Source of the DNA: CAUYUA01 sp963575675
GTDB lineage: Bacteria; Pseudomonadota; Alphaproteobacteria; Azospirillales; Azospirillaceae
Length of the DNA stretch: 53,398 bases
Direction: 5' to 3'
NCBI GenBank assembly: GCA_963575675.1
Contig: CAUYUA010000133.1
Span: forward strand, 1 to 53,398
Numbering within the stretch: the stretch's first letter is position 1; each line of letters opens with the position of its first letter. The notes under the pieces were generated by a model, which worked only from the letters and a program-made list of their open reading frames with translations, was not told where the DNA came from and ran no database searches. Positions 51,701 through 53,398 of this stretch are shown here, piece after piece. The position numbers were made by a program, and so were the translations under genes.

Positions 51701-53398
51701 ACGTCAACGCCACGATTTCAGCCGATGGACGGTATGTCGCTTTTGAAACGAGTGCGGACAATTTAGCCAATCGTGATTATAATAACGTAAGAGACATCGT
51801 CGCCGTCGAACTTTCGACGGGAATCATTAGTCGTTTGAGTCAAACAAAGCGAAACACGGGCGGAAACGCAGGCAGCTCTAATGTTTCCATCTCCGCCGAT
51901 GGCCGTTATGCAACTTTTGAAAGCGACGCGAGCAATTTGGTTGCAGGCGACGCCAATGGTCACACGGATGTTTTCTTACGCGACAATCAAAACGGCGTCA
52001 TTACACGGTTGAGCGTCACTCCGAACGGTGAAGACGCGAACAACAATAGTTCAAGGCCGGTGATCTCGGCGGATGGCCGTTATGTAGCCTTCTTCAGCAG
52101 CGCCACCAATCTGGTTTCGGGATCGAACGATACGAATTCCGCCGTCTATTTGCGCGACACTCAGACCGGACAGACAACTCGATTAGGGAACACCTGGTCT
52201 GGAGAAAGACGTAATCTGACCATATCAGACAATGGTCAGACTGTCGCCTATAACGGCTATAATACGATCAACATCTGGCAGGCGGCGACCGGCCAAACAA
52301 CGACGGTGAATGGGGATCAAACCTCGTTGTCCGGCGATGGACGTTATTTGGCGTACCGGACTTATGAAAGTCAGACGGCGTCCGACACCAACGGACAACC
52401 GGATATCTATGTTCTTGATCTTGTCACAGGCGATCGAACCCGCGTTGATTTGTCGGCTGCGGGCGTTCAAATAACGGACGGCTCGACGGATTCTCCCTAT
52501 ATTTCCCACGATGGCCGCACCATCGTCTTCGGCAGCAACGCTTCCACGCTGGTCTCTGACGACGGAAACGCTCGTTCCGACGTTTTCCTGGTCGGAAATC
52601 CGCTGTTTGACGCCAGCGGAGCCGGAACCACGTTGGCGCAAACGCCTCCGTCGGCGCAATGGGATCGCACGGCGAGCGTCGCGAAGAACTGCTCGGACGT
52701 GAATTTATCCATTTCACAGCCGATGGACCTCAACGGCGACGCGCTCACCGTTACAGTCGACGCCGTGCCGTCTCATGGTTCCGTGCGGCAAGCGGATGGC
52801 CGCGTGCTTCAAGCGGGAGACGCGATTAACGTCAACGCATTGACCGGATTAACGTTTACAGCGGAAGCCGATTGGATCGGCGGCGCCGGGATTTTCAGCT
52901 ACACCGTTAATGACGGCCAGGGAGGAAGCACAAGTCAACATCTCTCGGTTTTTGTTGATCCGGGGCCGAGCGACCCGATGAGTCGCGTCAGCGTCTCCAG
53001 CAGCGAAATTGAATCGTCCGATGGAGACAGCACGACTCCGTCTGTGTCTGGCGATGGTCGTTATGTGGTGTTCCAGAGCGCGGCCACAGGCTTGACGTCG
53101 GGCGACGGCAATGGACGCATTGATATTTTCCTGCGCGACGTTCAGACCGGCGAAACCCGTCTTATTAGTCAGACCGCTTCCGGCGTTCTAGGAGACGCCG
53201 ACAGCGTCAACGCCACGATTTCAGCCGATGGGCGGTATGTCGCCTTTGAAACGATCTCGGACAATCTGGTTGCGCGGGATTACAACACTCATCAAGACGT
53301 GTTCTTGATCGACACGCAAACCGGCGATATCCAGAGAGTAAGTCAGTCGGCGCAAAGTTCTCCGGTTACGGTGGAGACCATCAGTCGCGTCAGCGTCT
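48796..53398 (+). CDS. Giant repeat protein with PD40 beta-propeller and cadherin-like modules (3' end outside the window)
   Basis: Open from ATG 48796 (MVDSISRVSITSSDVEVSDG) to the window edge: more than 1530 codons without a stop. It is built from at least 23 copies of a S-x-D/N-G-R-Y-x-V/A-F/Y-x-S motif, for example SGDGRYVVFQS and SADGRYVAFET, with FLRDxQTGxTxLIS between them, as in TolB/PD40 propeller blades. Two inserts (about nt 51136-51470 and 52620-52970) resemble bacterial cadherin-like domains: DANGDPLTITVTATPVGGAI and LNGDALTVTVDAVPSHGSVR, each ending in a YTVxDxxG strand. No signal peptide is seen, so type I secretion and a surface adhesin-like role are plausible. Longer units repeat nearly identically, and the window ends inside one. 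Confidence 0.85.
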   Translation, partial: MVDSISRVSITSSDVEVSDGDSATPSVSGDGRYVVFQSAATGLTPGDSNERTDIFLRDVQTGETRLISQTASGVLGNANSVSATISADGRYVAFETASDNLVARDYNAHQDVFLIDTQTGDIQRVSQSAQSSPVTVETISRVSVSSSEGEASDGDSTTSSVSGDGRYVVFQSSASGLTAGDSNSHTDIFLRDTQSGDTHLISQSVSGVIGNADSVNAVVSADGSSIAFESAADTLTNNDSGGHRDIFLVNRQNNTIERISQTSQGEAGDGDSRNVSLSADGRYAVFESDADNLVSGDGNGRTDIFLRDNQNGSITRLSLSSNGGDANNNSFRPVISGNGCYVAFVSSAYNISPGSNDTSTAVYLRNLQTGETTRIGNSPGGVTPTISDDGQTIAYSVNDYNTINVWRAATGQTTSINGTQASLSGDGRYLAYKTYENQTASDTNDYWGNPDIYVLDLATGDRTRVDLSAFGVQITNGSTDFPRISQDGRTIVFNSNASTLVSDDSNAHSDVFRVGNPLYQNPGFGGNADSRNINLSADGRYAVFESNATNLVTGDANSRSDIFLRDNQTGQVSLLSVRQDGIQGLGNSTRPVISGNGRYVAFFSESYNLAPGSNDTSSAVYLRDLQTGQITRVGNSWSGGRCTLTISDDGQTIVYSTNDYYELNVWRAATGQTIRVNGDQVSLSGDGRYLAYRTHESQTAADTNDYWGNPDIYVLDLATGDRTRVDLSAAGVQITDGSTDFPRISQDGRTIVFSSNASTLVSDDGNAHSDIFRVGNPLFMSNTAPTAQDNRALSTQQDSGALSLGISAPTDANGDPLTITVTATPVGGAIRRADGSEVRTGDVLTSSELTALTFTPGAHLSGNAGRFAYTVMDDPGAQTGQVITFSLTPTTPAISRVSLTDSGLEVYGGDSTTPSVSGDGRYVVFQSATTDLTSGDVNGHIDIFLRDTQTGDTRLISQTTSNVLSNADNVNATISADGRYVAFETSADNLANRDYNNVRDIVAVELSTGIISRLSQTKRNTGGNAGSSNVSISADGRYATFESDASNLVAGDANGHTDVFLRDNQNGVITRLSVTPNGEDANNNSSRPVISADGRYVAFFSSATNLVSGSNDTNSAVYLRDTQTGQTTRLGNTWSGERRNLTISDNGQTVAYNGYNTINIWQAATGQTTTVNGDQTSLSGDGRYLAYRTYESQTASDTNGQPDIYVLDLVTGDRTRVDLSAAGVQITDGSTDSPYISHDGRTIVFGSNASTLVSDDGNARSDVFLVGNPLFDASGAGTTLAQTPPSAQWDRTASVAKNCSDVNLSISQPMDLNGDALTVTVDAVPSHGSVRQADGRVLQAGDAINVNALTGLTFTAEADWIGGAGIFSYTVNDGQGGSTSQHLSVFVDPGPSDPMSRVSVSSSEIESSDGDSTTPSVSGDGRYVVFQSAATGLTSGDGNGRIDIFLRDVQTGETRLISQTASGVLGDADSVNATISADGRYVAFETISDNLVARDYNTHQDVFLIDTQTGDIQRVSQSAQSSPVTVETISRVSV

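Noticed and set aside
1..53398. tRNA or rRNA genes
   Set aside because: No cloverleaf or rRNA-like sequence was recognised on reading either strand; a tRNAscan run would settle it.

Overview
The window carries a magnetosome gene cluster. It comes from a magnetotactic bacterium, most likely an alphaproteobacterium or a relative such as the Magnetococcales. The evidence is a collinear series of mam/mms genes on the + strand with family-specific residues: mms6, mmsF, mamH, mamI, mamE, a coiled-coil gene in the mamJ position, mamK, mamL, mamM, mamO (7.6-19.3 kb), then mamP, mamA, mamQ, mamR, mamB, mamS, mamT and a third CDF gene in the mamV position (30.1-36.0 kb). mamN, mamU and a recognisable mamJ, mamC, mamD, mamF or mamG are not seen. 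Four products (MamE, MamP, MamT and the degenerate protease MamO) give the expected redox and protease set: MamE, MamP and MamT each carry two CxxCH magnetochrome haem motifs.

The + strand series is interrupted between mamO and mamP by about 10.5 kb transcribed from the - strand. It holds (i) a membrane vWA protein and a membrane coiled-coil protein resembling the McaA/McaB pair that positions magnetosomes; (ii) a decayed IS701-type transposase; (iii) a glycosyltransferase and manC; and (iv) three overlapping genes encoding a cytosolic vWA protein, a coiled-coil plus PP2C phosphatase and an atypical Ser/Thr kinase. The last set has the architecture of the TerY-P triad described in tellurite/metal-stress systems. 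The PP2C protein carries a coiled-coil module resembling that of the long coiled-coil protein encoded between mamE and mamK. I infer a phosphorylation switch acting on magnetosome positioning or biomineralisation; this is the most interesting part of the window.

Left flank (0-7.2 kb, mostly - strand): GDP-mannose/GDP-fucose genes (fcl, a glycosyltransferase, manB, gmd) lie among remnants of IS66, IS1 and IS256 elements, next to a feoA without feoB. manC, needed for the same pathway, lies 19 kb away inside the magnetosome cluster.

Right flank (36-47 kb, - strand): a surface-polysaccharide block with a sugar kinase, a B12-binding radical SAM protein, an SDR epimerase, a ColD-type 3-dehydratase with catalytic His188, a TPP-dependent E1 alpha/beta pair, a cytidylyltransferase plus glutamine amidotransferase pair resembling phosphoramidate synthesis in Campylobacter, and galE. 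It is followed on the + strand by a ParA-like ATPase with a partner gene, and by the start of a very long repeat protein with PD40 and cadherin-like modules that runs off the window.

A family of GGGTCCAGG...CCTGGACCC palindromes, from about 30 to 190 bp, sits in many intergenic gaps of the cluster and probably acts as terminators or mobile palindromic elements. One copy directly precedes, and may supply the 5' end of, the coiled-coil gene. No rRNA, tRNA or CRISPR was recognised.
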